The notes: a model not told the origin generated them from the letters alone. Counted from the stretch's first letter, positions 28,773 through 39,356 are shown. The stretch: DNA of 64,000 nucleotides from Polaromonas sp. AET17H-212 (GCF_002379085.1 NZ_NBZW01000003.1:62001-126000); one strand, 5' to 3'. Made by a program: numbers and translations.

Positions 28773-29822
28773 ATGACGCAGAAAAAACAGGAATCCAGAA
28801 ACCCGGTGTTCGCCGACAGCACCGTGCTGATCACCGGGGGGACGGGGTCGTTCGGGCACGCGGTGCTTGACGTGCTGCGCACCGCCGGCTGCCGCGAGAT
28901 CCGGATCTTCTCCCGCGACGAGCTCAAACAGGAGCACATGCGCGTGGAAATGAACGACCGCCAGGTCAAGTTCCACATCGGCGACGTGCGCGACTACCAA
29001 AGCATACTGAACGCCACGCGCGGGGTCGACTACATTTACCACGCGGCAGCGCTAAAGCAGGTGCCTTCCTGCGAGTTCCACCCGATGGAGGCGGTCAAGA
29101 CAAACGTTCTGGGCACCGAAAACGTTCTTGAGGCCGCCATCCAGAACAGCGTCAAGCGCGTCGTGTGCCTGAGCACAGACAAGGCCGTGTACCCCATCAA
29201 CGCCATGGGCATCTCCAAGGCCATGATGGAAAAAGTCATGGTGGCAAAGTCGCGCGGCAGCAACTCGACCATTATTTGCGGGACGCGCTATGGCAACGTC
29301 ATGGCGTCGCGCGGCTCGGTCATCCCGCTGTTCGTCAAGCAGCTGTCCGAAGGCCTGCCTTTCACCGTCACCGACCCCAACATGACACGCTTCATGATGA
29401 CCTTGGATGATGCGGTCGATCTGGTCTTGTATGCGTTCGAGCACGGCCGCAGCGGCGACATCTTTGTGCAGAAAGCCCCGGCGGCGACCATCAGGACGCT
29501 GGCGCAGGCGCTGCTGGAACTGCTGGGCAAGCCGGACCATCCCGTCAATATCATCGGTACGCGCCATGGTGAAAAACTGTACGAAGCCCTGCTGAGCCGC
29601 GAAGAGATGGCCAGCGCCGAAGACCTGGGTGGCTACTACCGGGTGCCGCCCGACCTGCGCGACCTGAACTACGGCAAGTTCGTGGAGCAGGGTGAGCGGA
29701 AGATCTCGGAGAGCGAAGACTACAACTCCCACAATACCGAGCGGCTGGAAGTCGACGCCTTGAAGAAGATGCTGCTCAAGCTGGACTTTATCCGCGAACT
29801 CCTTGCGCAAAAAAGCGCATGA
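28773..29822 (+). CDS. wbjB: UDP-GlcNAc 4,6-dehydratase/5-epimerase (WbjB/CapE)
   Basis: 349 residues from ATG 28773. NAD-binding VLITGGTGSFGHAVL is near the N-terminus; the active-site region LSTDKAVYPINAMGISKAMMEK (about 130-152) has the Met-Lys pair of the FlaA1/CapE family in place of the usual Tyr-Lys. No membrane domain is present, unlike WbpM. It removes water and inverts C5 of UDP-GlcNAc, the first step to UDP-L-FucNAc. First of three consecutive high-GC genes wbjB-wbjC-wbjD. Confidence 0.93.
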   Translation: MTQKKQESRNPVFADSTVLITGGTGSFGHAVLDVLRTAGCREIRIFSRDELKQEHMRVEMNDRQVKFHIGDVRDYQSILNATRGVDYIYHAAALKQVPSCEFHPMEAVKTNVLGTENVLEAAIQNSVKRVVCLSTDKAVYPINAMGISKAMMEKVMVAKSRGSNSTIICGTRYGNVMASRGSVIPLFVKQLSEGLPFTVTDPNMTRFMMTLDDAVDLVLYAFEHGRSGDIFVQKAPAATIRTLAQALLELLGKPDHPVNIIGTRHGEKLYEALLSREEMASAEDLGGYYRVPPDLRDLNYGKFVEQGERKISESEDYNSHNTERLEVDALKKMLLKLDFIRELLAQKSA

Positions 29823-29835
29823 ACCCGGAGCGGCC

Positions 29836-30954
29836 ATGAAGATTTTGATCACAGGCGCGAATGGTTTTGTCGGTAAAAACCTGCTGGCCCATTTTGCCGA
29901 GCGTAAAGACGTTGAGGTGCTGCCGTTTACCCGGGAATCGCCGCCTGAAGCGCTGGCCGGTGCCGTTGCGCAGGCTGACTTTGTGTTCCACTTGGCGGGC
30001 GTCAACCGTCCCAAGGACGTGGCCGAATTCACCCAGGGTAATGTAGGGTTGACCGGTGCCTTGTGCGACGCATTGCGGGAGGTGGCCAGGACAACGGGGC
30101 GCAAGGTACCGGTGCTCTATACCTCTTCCATTCAGGCTGGCCGCGACAACCCCTATGGAGCCAGCAAGCTGGAGGCCGAGCGGCTTTTGCTAGCCTGCCA
30201 AGCTAGCACGGGCGCGGCGGTTTATATCTATCGGCTTCCCAATGTGTTTGGCAAATGGTGCAAGCCCAACTACAACTCGGCTGTCGCCACCTTCTGCCAC
30301 AACATCGCCCGCGGCCTGCCCGTGCAGGTCAACGACCCGGCGGCGCCAGTATCGCTGGTTTATGTGGATGACGTGGTGGATTCATTCATGCAGGCCATGC
30401 ATGGTGGACTGCCTGCCGGCAGCGAATGCCGGGTGACGCCGCAGTACAGCGCGACCGTGGGCGAACTCGTTACGCAAATCGAGGGCTTCCGCGCGAGCCG
30501 GGACAACCTCGTTACCGACCGAGTGGGCACAGGCTTGGTGCGGGCGCTGTATTCCACCTACCTGAGCTACCTGCCTCCCGACAGCTTTGCCTACGGCGTG
30601 CCCAAATACGGTGACGCGCGCGGTGTGTTCGTGGAAGTACTGAAGACGCCCGACTGCGGGCAATTCTCCTATTTCACGGCTCATCCCGGTATCACGCGGG
30701 GCGGCCATTACCATCACTCCAAAACAGAAAAATTTCTGGTCATCAAAGGCCGTGCCCGTTTCGGTTTCCGCCACATCCTGAGCGGCGAGACTTTTGAAAT
30801 ACTGACCAGCGGCGAGACGCCGACCATCGTTGAAACGGTGCCCGGATGGTCCCACGACATCACCAATGTCGGCGACGACGAAATGCTGGTGATGCTGTGG
30901 GCCAATGAAATTTTCGACCGCCAGCGGCCGGATACTTTTTCGCACAAGGTCTGA
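29836..30954 (+). CDS. wbjC: UDP-2-acetamido-2,6-dideoxy-hexulose reductase, bifunctional (WbjC/CapF)
   Basis: 372 residues from ATG 29836. The N-terminal SDR domain has [15 protein letters not shown] and the catalytic [14 protein letters not shown]-terminal cupin domain (about 265-370) has [22 protein letters not shown]. This fusion is specific to CapF: the cupin epimerises C3 and the SDR reduces C4 with NADPH to give UDP-L-6-deoxy-talose derivative (UDP-L-PneNAc). It sits 13 bases after wbjB. Confidence 0.93.
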   Translation: MKILITGANGFVGKNLLAHFAERKDVEVLPFTRESPPEALAGAVAQADFVFHLAGVNRPKDVAEFTQGNVGLTGALCDALREVARTTGRKVPVLYTSSIQAGRDNPYGASKLEAERLLLACQASTGAAVYIYRLPNVFGKWCKPNYNSAVATFCHNIARGLPVQVNDPAAPVSLVYVDDVVDSFMQAMHGGLPAGSECRVTPQYSATVGELVTQIEGFRASRDNLVTDRVGTGLVRALYSTYLSYLPPDSFAYGVPKYGDARGVFVEVLKTPDCGQFSYFTAHPGITRGGHYHHSKTEKFLVIKGRARFGFRHILSGETFEILTSGETPTIVETVPGWSHDITNVGDDEMLVMLWANEIFDRQRPDTFSHKV

Positions 30955-30955
30955 G

Positions 30956-32086
30956 ATGAAAAAACTCAAAGTCATGACGGTGGTGGGCACGCGGCCCGAG
31001 ATCATCCGCCTCTCACGGGTGCTGGCCGCGCTGGACGAGCACACGGAGCACGTACTCGTCCATACCGGGCAGAACTACGACTACGAGCTCAACGAGATCT
31101 TCTTCAAGGACCTCGAGATCCGCAAGCCTGCGCACTTCCTGAATGCGGCGGGCGCCAACGGCGCCGAGACCATAGGTAAAATCATCATTGCGATAGATGC
31201 GGTGCTGGATCAAGTGAAGCCCGACGCCATGCTGGTCCTCGGTGACACCAATAGCTGTCTGTCGGTGATTCCGGCCAAGCGGCGCAAGATCCCGATCTTC
31301 CATATGGAAGCCGGTAACCGCTGTTTCGACATGCGGGTGCCAGAAGAGATCAACCGCCGCATCGTTGATCACACCGCCGACATTAACTTGACCTACAGCT
31401 CCATCGCGCGGGACTACCTGTTGCGCGAGGGCCTGCCGCCCGAGATGGTGATCAAGACCGGCAGCCCGATGTTCGAGGTGTTGTCGCATTACCGCGCCGG
31501 AATCGACGGCTCCGACGTGCTGTCCCGGCTGGCGCTGGAGCCGGGGAAGTATTTCCTCGTGAGCGCGCACCGCGAGGAAAACATAGACCTCGAGGCCAAC
31601 TTCAGCCGCCTGGTCGAGGTGCTCAACGCGGTGGCGACGGCCTACGGGCTTCCCGTCATCGTCTCCACCCATCCGCGTACGCAAAAGCGCATAGACGCGG
31701 CCGGCGCCACCTTCCATCCGGGCGTGCGCCTGCTGAAGCCGCTGGGCTTCAAGGACTACGTCAAGCTGCAGTCCGAGGCCAAGGCCGTGCTCTCCGACAG
31801 CGGCACCATCACGGAGGAGTCCTCCATTCTGAATTTCCCGGCGCTCAACATCCGCGAGGCCCATGAGCGGCCCGAAGGCATGGAAGAGGCCTCGGTCATG
31901 ATGGTCGGCCTGAGCGTCGAGCGCGTGCTGCAGGCGCTGGCCGTGCTCGAAAGCCAGCCGCGCGGCGCCGAGCGCCTGCTGCGGCCCGTCGCCGACTACA
32001 GCATGCCCAATGTGTCCGACAAGGTTGTGCGGATCATGCACAGCTACACGGACTATGTGCGCCGCACGGTGTGGAAGCATTATTGA
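30956..32086 (+). CDS. wbjD: UDP-L-FucNAc-forming 2-epimerase (WbjD/CapG)
   Basis: 376 residues from ATG 30956, one base after the wbjC stop. It is a non-hydrolysing UDP-GlcNAc 2-epimerase with [52 protein letters not shown] and [12 protein letters not shown]. The MEAGNRCFD and [13 protein letters not shown] segments separate the CapG group from WbpI. It converts UDP-L-PneNAc to UDP-L-FucNAc. A second epimerase of the same superfamily (wbpI) lies 11 kb upstream and serves the other sugar. Confidence 0.93.
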   Translation: MKKLKVMTVVGTRPEIIRLSRVLAALDEHTEHVLVHTGQNYDYELNEIFFKDLEIRKPAHFLNAAGANGAETIGKIIIAIDAVLDQVKPDAMLVLGDTNSCLSVIPAKRRKIPIFHMEAGNRCFDMRVPEEINRRIVDHTADINLTYSSIARDYLLREGLPPEMVIKTGSPMFEVLSHYRAGIDGSDVLSRLALEPGKYFLVSAHREENIDLEANFSRLVEVLNAVATAYGLPVIVSTHPRTQKRIDAAGATFHPGVRLLKPLGFKDYVKLQSEAKAVLSDSGTITEESSILNFPALNIREAHERPEGMEEASVMMVGLSVERVLQALAVLESQPRGAERLLRPVADYSMPNVSDKVVRIMHSYTDYVRRTVWKHY

Positions 32087-32144
32087 GTCAGTCTGACGAG
32101 ACCCTGCCATCAATGCTTTTTTAACCTCGCAGAAACCTGTTCGC

Positions 32145-32705
32145 GTGAAACGATTAATTGATCTAGCATTGGCGCTATGCGCGGCATTGGTACTGGCGCT
32201 CCCCATTGCTCTGCTTGCCGCATTGGTGCGACTGACCTCTCCGGGGCCGGTGCTGTATTGGTCCGACCGTGTGGGGCGTCACAATACGATTTTCAGAATG
32301 CCAAAGTTTCGCAGTATGCGTTTGGGCACTCCCGCGGTTGCGACCCATTTGTTAAGCGATCCTCATAGTCATCTCACACCCATAGGCAGTTTCTTGCGCA
32401 AAAGCAGCCTTGATGAACTACCACAATTATGGAGCATTCTTAAAGGGGACATGAGCTTTGTAGGTCCGCGGCCAGCCCTTTTCAATCAGGATGATTTGAT
32501 TGAATTGCGTACCCGCTATGGAGTTCACCGACTTCTTCCGGGCCTCACGGGTTGGGCGCAGGTTAATGGTCGGGATGAGTTGCCGATACCAGACAAGGTG
32601 ATGCTTGATGTCGAGTATTTACAGCGCCAGTCGCTTTGGTTTGACTTGCGTATTCTGTGGCTCACTTTTGTGAAAGTGCTGCGTCGTGACGGTGTCTCGC
32701 ATTGA
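32145..32705 (+). CDS. Initiating phosphoglycosyl transferase (PglC/WbpL-function, small monotopic type)
   Basis: 186 residues from GTG 32145. There is a single N-terminal re-entrant/hydrophobic segment (about 8-29), then MPKFRSM, the catalytic [24 protein letters not shown] (Asp-Glu pair) and [16 protein letters not shown]. It transfers a sugar-1-phosphate from a UDP-sugar to undecaprenyl phosphate and so starts O-unit assembly. Being short, it lacks the membrane domain and Rossmann part of WcaJ-like enzymes. Its base composition is clearly lower in GC than wbjD before it. Confidence 0.92.
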   Translation: MKRLIDLALALCAALVLALPIALLAALVRLTSPGPVLYWSDRVGRHNTIFRMPKFRSMRLGTPAVATHLLSDPHSHLTPIGSFLRKSSLDELPQLWSILKGDMSFVGPRPALFNQDDLIELRTRYGVHRLLPGLTGWAQVNGRDELPIPDKVMLDVEYLQRQSLWFDLRILWLTFVKVLRRDGVSH

Positions 32706-32718
32706 AGGCAAACCGTTG

Positions 32719-34011
32719 ATGTGGAAAAAACCTGAAATGCGCCTGGCGCTGGTGTGTCTGGTTGCCGCGTCGGTGGGGCTGTCTATGGCCATCATCAGCA
32801 TCAGCAAGGTCTTGCTGGTCGTCACTTTTCTGGTCGTGCTGTTGCGGGGCAACCGGGCTGCTTCCAGCGGTGCAGCCTTGCAGCACATGTGGACCCCGCT
32901 GCTGGCGACCGTCGTCGTGCTGGTTTTTACAGTCAGTCTTCTGTGGACTTCCGCCCCCTTGGACAGTGCGCTGGGTGCGGTCGGCAAGTACGGTAAGTTT
33001 CTGCTAATTCCTGCGCTTTTAGTATTGATTCAGACCCGCCGTGAGGCCGTGTATGCACTGATCTTCTTTTTGGGGGCGCAAGTTTTTTTGCTGCTTGGTT
33101 CCTGGGCGCTGTATTTCCATGTGCCGGTTCCATGGGCCACATCAAACATGGCCACAACGTCTTACGCTGTTTTTTCCAGCTATCTGGACCAGAGCATCAT
33201 GAGCGCGGTGGTAGCGGCCATTTTCTGGCATCTGAGAACCTTTGCACGGAATCGTTTTTTGTTTTATGCAGCCACCGCGGTATCGGTACTGGCCTTGGGG
33301 TGCGTGTTTGTTGTTTTTACCGGGCGCACCGGGCATCTCGTAGGGATGGCGGTGTTGTCGCTGGCCATTTTTTTTGCTTTTCCCAAAAGGTATCGATTCG
33401 CTTCCCTGTTGGTGCCGCCGTTGGTGCTGGTGGTGGTATTTCTCAGCTTTGACAAGGTGGCACAAAGACTTTCTGCTGTCAAGTCGGAGGTGTCAGCGTA
33501 TTCTGCCGAGACTGGACAGGGGAGCTCATCGGGCACCAGATTAAAGTTCTGGACAACTTCTGTGGGAGCGATTTCCCAGAAACCCCTGATGGGTTCCGGT
33601 GTCGGGAGCTGGGTGACGGAGTACAACAGAATCGAGCAGCTGAAAAACCCCCTTCACCCAAGCTTGGGTGCTCAATCACACGGCAACCCTCACCAGGAGT
33701 TTCTTTTGTGGGGTGTGCAGCTGGGGGTAGGTGGGATCTTGCTCTTGTTCGCATTCGGGGGGGCGGTATTGCTTGACTTGCGTAAGATGGGGTCCCCCAT
33801 TGCCCGTGCAGGTCAGTCGGTATTGCTGGCTCTCACCGTTTCTTGCCTGTTCAATTCATCCCTTTACGATGCCTACATTGGTGATTTTTTCTGTGTATCG
33901 CTAGGTGTTCTGTTGGCGTATGGCTTTCATAGTCGTGAGATATCACGGGGTAGCGTAGCGGCGGGGGTTGTGCAGCACCTTAAAAATGAAGATCGGTTGA
34001 TAAAAACATGA
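32719..34011 (+). CDS. O-antigen ligase family protein (WaaL-like)
   Basis: 430 residues from ATG 32719, which has GAAGG 10 bases upstream; GTG 32686 is an alternative that overlaps the previous gene. About ten to eleven TM helices and a periplasmic loop with SSSGTRLKFWTTSVGAI, GSGVGSWVTEY and the His-rich SHGNPHQEFLLWGVQLG, the pattern of the Wzy_C/WaaL domain. WaaL joins polymerised O antigen to lipid A-core. A polymerase function cannot be excluded, in which case it and the gene at 24419 would compete for the wzy name. Confidence 0.82.
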   Translation: MWKKPEMRLALVCLVAASVGLSMAIISISKVLLVVTFLVVLLRGNRAASSGAALQHMWTPLLATVVVLVFTVSLLWTSAPLDSALGAVGKYGKFLLIPALLVLIQTRREAVYALIFFLGAQVFLLLGSWALYFHVPVPWATSNMATTSYAVFSSYLDQSIMSAVVAAIFWHLRTFARNRFLFYAATAVSVLALGCVFVVFTGRTGHLVGMAVLSLAIFFAFPKRYRFASLLVPPLVLVVVFLSFDKVAQRLSAVKSEVSAYSAETGQGSSSGTRLKFWTTSVGAISQKPLMGSGVGSWVTEYNRIEQLKNPLHPSLGAQSHGNPHQEFLLWGVQLGVGGILLLFAFGGAVLLDLRKMGSPIARAGQSVLLALTVSCLFNSSLYDAYIGDFFCVSLGVLLAYGFHSREISRGSVAAGVVQHLKNEDRLIKT

Positions 34012-34089
34012 AATCAGGGAAACGAACCTGGGTTTTGGCTCAGGTTGGGGTACGTCGAAAGCGCCTTTTTCTCCAGCCTTTGCCGGACA

Positions 34090-36015
34090 ATGTTCATGCG
34101 TAGCCAAGTTCTCAGTTGGTCGCGCGTAACCAAATGGTTGCTGGTCATGCTGCTGGATGTCGTCATGGCCGTGATTGCCATGTGGATGGCGTTTTCGCTG
34201 AGGCTGGACACGCTGCACTGGCCCTCCGACATGCAGTGGGTGGCATATGCGTTGGCGCCTGTGCTTGCTGTCCCGGTGTTCATCAAATTCGGACTTTACC
34301 GAGCCATCTTCCGATACACCGGCCTCGCGGCTTTGGTGGCGACTGCACAGGCGGTAGCGGTATACGGAATATTGCTCTTTACCTTGTTGCTATGGCAACA
34401 GTGGCCAGGCATACCGCGCACCATTGGCGTGTTGCAGCCCGTGATTTTTCTGGTGCTGGTGGGCACCAGCCGCGCGCTGGCCCGGTTCTGGTTGTCGGAT
34501 CCCGGCCGCATGGCCCGTCATGTGGAAGGGCGGCTGCTGATTTATGGTGCAGGCAATGCCGGCGTGCAGACGGCCACTGCGATTGGCATTACAGGCCAGT
34601 ACAAGCTGGTGGGTTTTATTGATGATGATGCCTCGAAGATGCGGCGCAGCATCAATGGTGTTCCGGTCTTTGGCCTTATCGATGTACCGCAGGTTGTGGC
34701 CCGGCATCAGGTGACTGATATCTTGCTGGCATTGCCCCGTGCATCGAGGGAACGCCGTAATAGCATTATCGAAAGCTTGCGGGGGTTGCCTGTTCATATT
34801 CGTACCTTGCCAGCCTGGGCCGACTTGGCCAGTGGTCGGGTGACGGTAAGGGATTTTCGTGAGCTGGATGTGGAAGATCTTTTGGGGCGCACCCCCATTC
34901 CGCCTGACGGGCAGTTACTCGCGCGGGATATCACTGGCAAGGTCGTGTTGGTAACCGGTGCGGGCGGTAGCATCGGCAGCGAGTTGTGTCGCCAGATTCT
35001 TCTACAAGGACCACGCCAATTGCTGCTGGTGGACCACAGCGAGTACGGACTCTATGCGATCCACCAGGAGCTTCAGGCACTGTGTTCCGCCGGGGAGTCC
35101 GGGGCTGAACTGCCGGTTGAGCTTGTGCCTTTGCTCGGAAGCGTGGTCAGCTACGACCGGATGTCGGCCTTGTGCAAGCTTTACCAGCCAGCCATTGTTT
35201 ACCATGCAGCTGCTTACAAACATGTGCCCATGGTGGAGGGCAATGCCGGTGAAGGCATCGCAAATAACGTGTTCGGCACGCTCAACATGGCTCGCGCTGC
35301 ATTGGAGAACTCGGTCGCGCGTTTCGTGCTGATCTCAACCGATAAAGCCGTGCGCCCCACGAATGTAATGGGCGCCAGCAAACGCATGGCCGAGCTGGTG
35401 TTGCAGGCGCTGGCAGACGAAAGAGCGCCAGTGTTCCTCGACTCCGGGCCCGTTTCAGGCGGCGCTCATGCCAACAGGACCTGCTTCACCATGGTTCGAT
35501 TTGGCAATGTGCTTGGCTCAAGCGGCAGCGTTGTTCCGCTGTTTCGCCGGCAACTGGCCGATGGCGGTCCGCTGACGGTCACCCATGCCGAGGTCACCCG
35601 GTATTTCATGACCATTCCTGAAGCGGCGCAGTTGGTGCTCCAGGCCGGCGCCATGGCTGTGGGGGGTGATGTCTTTGTGCTTGACATGGGCGAACCCGTA
35701 AAAATAATGGATCTGGCGCGTCGCATGGTTGAACTGTCAGGTTTGACTGTGCGGGAAGAAGGTGCGGATACCGGTGATATCGAGATCAAGGTCACAGGAT
35801 TGCGGCCCGGAGAAAAGCTTTACGAGGAGCTGCTGATCGGCGACAACCCTGAATCCACGGCGCACCCCCGCATCATGAAAGCCCATGAGCCCTTCCTGCC
35901 GTGGTCAGAGCTGGCCCCTGAATTGCGCGCGTTCCGGCTCGCCGCCCAAGCCAGCGATGTCGAAGCCATCAAGGCCACGCTCAAGCGCCATGTGCAGGGA
36001 TATACGCCGAGTTAA
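34090..36015 (+). CDS. wbpM: UDP-GlcNAc 4,6-dehydratase, membrane-bound (WbpM/CapD type)
   Basis: 641 residues from ATG 34090 (ATG 34096 is equally possible). Four N-terminal TM helices are followed by a CoA-binding-like Rossmann part (IYGAGNAGVQTATAIG) and a C-terminal dehydratase domain with VTGAGGSIGSELCRQIL (about 285-302) and LISTDKAVRPTNVMGASKRMAE, where Met-Lys replaces Tyr-Lys. It converts UDP-GlcNAc to UDP-4-keto-6-deoxy-GlcNAc, the precursor of D-QuiNAc, D-FucNAc or bacillosamine-type sugars. In Wzy-dependent loci of this type it is typically the last gene, as here. Confidence 0.9.
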   Translation: MFMRSQVLSWSRVTKWLLVMLLDVVMAVIAMWMAFSLRLDTLHWPSDMQWVAYALAPVLAVPVFIKFGLYRAIFRYTGLAALVATAQAVAVYGILLFTLLLWQQWPGIPRTIGVLQPVIFLVLVGTSRALARFWLSDPGRMARHVEGRLLIYGAGNAGVQTATAIGITGQYKLVGFIDDDASKMRRSINGVPVFGLIDVPQVVARHQVTDILLALPRASRERRNSIIESLRGLPVHIRTLPAWADLASGRVTVRDFRELDVEDLLGRTPIPPDGQLLARDITGKVVLVTGAGGSIGSELCRQILLQGPRQLLLVDHSEYGLYAIHQELQALCSAGESGAELPVELVPLLGSVVSYDRMSALCKLYQPAIVYHAAAYKHVPMVEGNAGEGIANNVFGTLNMARAALENSVARFVLISTDKAVRPTNVMGASKRMAELVLQALADERAPVFLDSGPVSGGAHANRTCFTMVRFGNVLGSSGSVVPLFRRQLADGGPLTVTHAEVTRYFMTIPEAAQLVLQAGAMAVGGDVFVLDMGEPVKIMDLARRMVELSGLTVREEGADTGDIEIKVTGLRPGEKLYEELLIGDNPESTAHPRIMKAHEPFLPWSELAPELRAFRLAAQASDVEAIKATLKRHVQGYTPS

Positions 36016-36084
36016 TGGGGTGTGGGTGCTCCGGCAAGCATGCGGCACAATTCACCATTATTTCCCCACCCAAGGCCAGCCGCA

Positions 36085-36996
36085 ATGACGACCACCTCTT
36101 CCCCCGACCCCGACCTCTCCCACGTAGGCCCGCGCGACAAGGCCGAAATCCTGGCGCAAGCGCTGCCTTACATCCGCAAGTTCCACGGCAAGACGCTGGT
36201 CATCAAGTACGGCGGCAATGCGATGACCGACCCGGCGCTGCAGGCGGATTTTGCCGAGGACGTGGTGCTGCTCAAGCTGGTGGGCATGAACCCGGTGGTG
36301 GTGCATGGTGGCGGGCCGCAGATTGAGACCGCGCTCAATCGCCTGGGTAAAAAGGGCGAATTTGTGCAGGGCATGCGGGTCACCGACGAAGAGACCATGG
36401 AAGTGGTCGAGTGGGTGCTGGCGGGCCAGGTGCAGCAGGACATTGTGGGCCTGATCAACCAGGCCGGCGGCAAGGCGGTGGGCCTGACCGGGCGCGATGG
36501 CGGCCTGATCCGGGCGCAGAAACTCAAGATGGTCGACAAGGACGACCCGGCCAAACAGCATGACATCGGCTTTGTCGGCGACATTCTCAGCATCGACCCC
36601 AGCGTCGTCAAGGCGCTGCAGGACGACGCCTTCATTCCGGTCATCAGCCCGATCGGCTTTGGCGAGCACAATGAAAGCTACAACATCAATGCCGATGTGG
36701 TGGCGGGCAAGCTGGCCATTGTGCTGAAGGCCGAAAAGCTGGTGTTGCTGACAAACACTCCCGGCGTGCTGAACAAGGCCGGCGAACTGCTGACCGACCT
36801 CAGCGCCCGCGAAATCGACGAGCTGTTCGCCGACGGCACCATCTCCGGCGGCATGCTGCCCAAGATCGAGGGTGCGCTGGACGCGGCCAAAAGCGGCGTG
36901 AACTCGGTCCACATCATCGACGGCCGGGTGCCGCACGCCATGCTGCTGGAGATCCTGACCGATCAGGCGTACGGCACCATGATCCGGTCGCATTAA
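36085..36996 (+). CDS. argB: Acetylglutamate kinase
   Basis: 303 residues from ATG 36085. [43 protein letters not shown], then NAGR-like [14 protein letters not shown] and [10 protein letters not shown] are the ArgB motifs. It phosphorylates N-acetylglutamate in arginine synthesis. The start of housekeeping, high-GC sequence marks the right border of the polysaccharide locus. The gap from wbpM is only 69 bp. Confidence 0.97.
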   Translation: MTTTSSPDPDLSHVGPRDKAEILAQALPYIRKFHGKTLVIKYGGNAMTDPALQADFAEDVVLLKLVGMNPVVVHGGGPQIETALNRLGKKGEFVQGMRVTDEETMEVVEWVLAGQVQQDIVGLINQAGGKAVGLTGRDGGLIRAQKLKMVDKDDPAKQHDIGFVGDILSIDPSVVKALQDDAFIPVISPIGFGEHNESYNINADVVAGKLAIVLKAEKLVLLTNTPGVLNKAGELLTDLSAREIDELFADGTISGGMLPKIEGALDAAKSGVNSVHIIDGRVPHAMLLEILTDQAYGTMIRSH

Positions 36997-37010
36997 AACG
37001 CGCCCATGAA

Positions 37011-37122
37011 GCTACTGCGCGTCTGCCATGCGTTGTTGCGCGGTGCTCGCCATCCTCATGTGCGTCAAACACATTCCGGTTGCTGCGCTCCGGGCGCCTA
37101 GCCTGACAGCCGCTCGCTACGC
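37011..37122 (+). repeat. Family A hairpin repeat, copy 1 (after argB)
   Basis: It starts GCTACTGCG and ends CGCTCGCTACGC, with the shared blocks ATCCTCA, TTCCGGTT and GGGCGCCTAGCCTGA. The inner stem is ATGTG/CACAT (37058-37062 with 37070-37074). It is one of four copies in the window, each directly behind a stop codon; the stems differ in sequence but pair in every copy. Confidence 0.85.
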
Positions 37123-37158
37123 TTCCTGGACGCGTTTTTTAACTTTGATCGATGCTTT

Positions 37159-37857
37159 ATGAGATTGCTCCTCGTTGAAGACGACGTGATGCTGGCCAGC
37201 GGCATCAAGCTGGGGCTGTCCGATGCCGGTTACGCGGTGGACTGGGTTGGCAGCGCCGAGCGTGCCGAAGAGGTGTTGCAGGGCGAGAGTTTTGACGCCG
37301 CCATCATCGACCTCGGCCTGCCCAACATTGACGGACTCGAGCTCACACGCCGGCTGCGTGGCCGGGGGCTGGCCATGCCGGTGCTGATCCTCACGGCGCG
37401 CGACGCCCTGGAGGACCGGGTGCGGGGCCTGGACCTGGGGGCGGACGACTACATGGTGAAGCCGTTTGAGCTGCCCGAATTGCTGGCGCGCCTGCGTGCG
37501 CTGCTGCGCCGGTCGCAGGCCGCCACCAGCGCCATTTTGAGTTTTGGTTCGTTGGAGCTTGATTCGGCGAACCGCCAGGCGCGCGCCAACGGCCAGCTGA
37601 TTGAGCTGGGACCGCGCGAGTGGACGGTGATGGAGTATTTGCTCATCCATGCGCCCAAACCGGCCAGCAAGGAAAAACTGCTCGCCGCGCTGACCGGCTG
37701 GGACAAGGAAATCACCCCCAACGCGATCGAGGTCTACGTTTCGCGCCTGCGTGGCAAGCTGGAGCCATATGGCATCGCACTGCGGTCCATTCGCGGCTTT
37801 GGTTACCGGCTGGAGCTGGTGGGCGGGGAATCGCTGGACGCGCCGGCCCTGCCTTGA
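37159..37857 (+). CDS. OmpR-family response regulator (QseB/TctD type)
   Basis: 232 residues. The receiver domain has phospho-acceptor Asp51 (IIDLGLPN), the acidic pocket (VEDDV) and Lys101 (VKPFE). A winged-helix DNA-binding domain follows (about 130-225, LGPREWTVMEYLL and NAIEVYVSRLRGKL). It is coupled to the histidine kinase that follows through a TGATG overlap. Targets are unknown; TctD-like regulators often control carboxylate transport. Confidence 0.93.
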   Translation: MRLLLVEDDVMLASGIKLGLSDAGYAVDWVGSAERAEEVLQGESFDAAIIDLGLPNIDGLELTRRLRGRGLAMPVLILTARDALEDRVRGLDLGADDYMVKPFELPELLARLRALLRRSQAATSAILSFGSLELDSANRQARANGQLIELGPREWTVMEYLLIHAPKPASKEKLLAALTGWDKEITPNAIEVYVSRLRGKLEPYGIALRSIRGFGYRLELVGGESLDAPALP

Positions 37858-39356
37858 TGGGTGAGACCACCGGCGCAGACCCGGCCACGGCGGCTGCCGC
37901 GGAAAGCGCGGCCGCCTTGCGCGTGCCTGCGGCCATGAAGTCCGGGCTGCAGCGCCGACTGCTGCTGCTGCTGCTGGCACCGCTCAGCCTGTTTGCCCTG
38001 GTCAGCATTTATTTCGACTACGAAGCGGCAGGCAATGCCGCCCTGCAGCAGGACCAGCAACTGCGGCGCCTGGCGCCCCTGCTGGCCGACTCGGTGCTCG
38101 CGCCCGGCCGCGCGGCCGACGACAGCCCGGTGATGTTGCTGGCGCCGCCGGTCGAGGAGTTCATCAAGGCGCGCACCGGGTTTGCCGGTTACCGGGTGTC
38201 GGATGTCGACGGCCGTTTTCTGGCCGGTGAGGCCTGGATCAGCATGGTGGTGCCCACCACCCGCGAGCCCGAGTTTCACAGCATGGAGGAAAACGGCGTC
38301 ACTTACCGGGTGGTGGTGCAACGCGTCAGAACCGCGGCGGGCGAGCTGATCCTGCAGCTGGCCGATGGCTCGGATGCCCGCCAGCAGTGGGTGCGCTCCG
38401 TGTTTTTCAAGGTGTTGCTGCCCAACCTGATTCTGGTGCTGGCCGCCGCGCTGGCCGTCAACTGGGCCGTCACCCGCGCCCTGCGGCCGCTGCTGGCGCT
38501 CAAGGAAGCGGTCGAGCGCCGGTCCCCGCGCGACCTCAGTGCCATTGACCCGCAGAGCACACCGAGCGAGGTGCGGCCGCTGGTGGCTTCACTGAATGGT
38601 CTGTTTGCGCTGGTCAACGACCAGGCCGAGGGCCAGCGCCGCTTTGTGGCCGATGCCGCGCATCAGCTGCGCACCCCGCTGGCGGGGCTGCAGGCCCAGG
38701 TGGAAGCCTGGGCGCAGGCGGCCATGGCACCCGCGGCAGGCCGGCAGCTGACCCTGTCGGCCGACAAGATCATGGCACTGCGCGGCGCCACCCGGCGCGC
38801 CTCCCAACTGGCCAACCAGCTGCTGGCCCTGTCGCGGGCCGATGCCTCCCACATGGCGGGCCAGCCGGTGCATCGGGTGGACCTCAAGGACTTGTGCGAG
38901 TCGGTGCTGGCCCTGCACCTGGATGCGGCCGCGGCCAAAGGCATCGATCTGGGGCTGGAGGTGCGTTTCGCCCAGGTCTCTGGCCACGAGTGGCTGCTGC
39001 GCGAACTGCTGGGCAACCTGGTGGACAACGCCGTCAAATACACGGCGCCGGGCGGCACGGTCACGATACGTTGCGGCCGGCTGGAGTGCCCGGCGCAGGA
39101 TGCTGCGGGCGAGGCCCAGGTTTTTCTCGAGGTGGAAGACGATGGCCCGGGCATCCCCGCCGCGGAGCGCACCCGGGTGCTGGAGCGGTTTTACCGGGTG
39201 CCGGGCACCGGCGGGGAGGGCAACGGCCTGGGGCTGGCGATCGCCGACGAGATCGCGCGCGCCCACCGGGCGCAGCTGACGTTGGAGGCCGCCGGCAGCC
39301 GGGACGGTGTCGCTTGCGGCTTGCGGGTGCGGCTGGTGATGCGCTCCCCAGCCTGA
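37857..39356 (+). CDS. Sensor histidine kinase, partner of the preceding regulator
   Basis: 499 residues from ATG 37857, overlapping the regulator's TGA. TM helices lie at about 37-58 and 183-206 and bracket a periplasmic 2CSK-type sensor domain. HAMP and HisKA follow (DAAHQLRTPLAGL, phospho-His at about 268). The ATPase domain has ELLGNLVDNAVKYT, DDGPGIP and NGLGLAIADEI. A Leu/Arg-rich stretch before TM1 (RRLLLLLLAP) orients the protein. The stimulus is not apparent. Confidence 0.92.
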   Translation: MGETTGADPATAAAAESAAALRVPAAMKSGLQRRLLLLLLAPLSLFALVSIYFDYEAAGNAALQQDQQLRRLAPLLADSVLAPGRAADDSPVMLLAPPVEEFIKARTGFAGYRVSDVDGRFLAGEAWISMVVPTTREPEFHSMEENGVTYRVVVQRVRTAAGELILQLADGSDARQQWVRSVFFKVLLPNLILVLAAALAVNWAVTRALRPLLALKEAVERRSPRDLSAIDPQSTPSEVRPLVASLNGLFALVNDQAEGQRRFVADAAHQLRTPLAGLQAQVEAWAQAAMAPAAGRQLTLSADKIMALRGATRRASQLANQLLALSRADASHMAGQPVHRVDLKDLCESVLALHLDAAAAKGIDLGLEVRFAQVSGHEWLLRELLGNLVDNAVKYTAPGGTVTIRCGRLECPAQDAAGEAQVFLEVEDDGPGIPAAERTRVLERFYRVPGTGGEGNGLGLAIADEIARAHRAQLTLEAAGSRDGVACGLRVRLVMRSPA

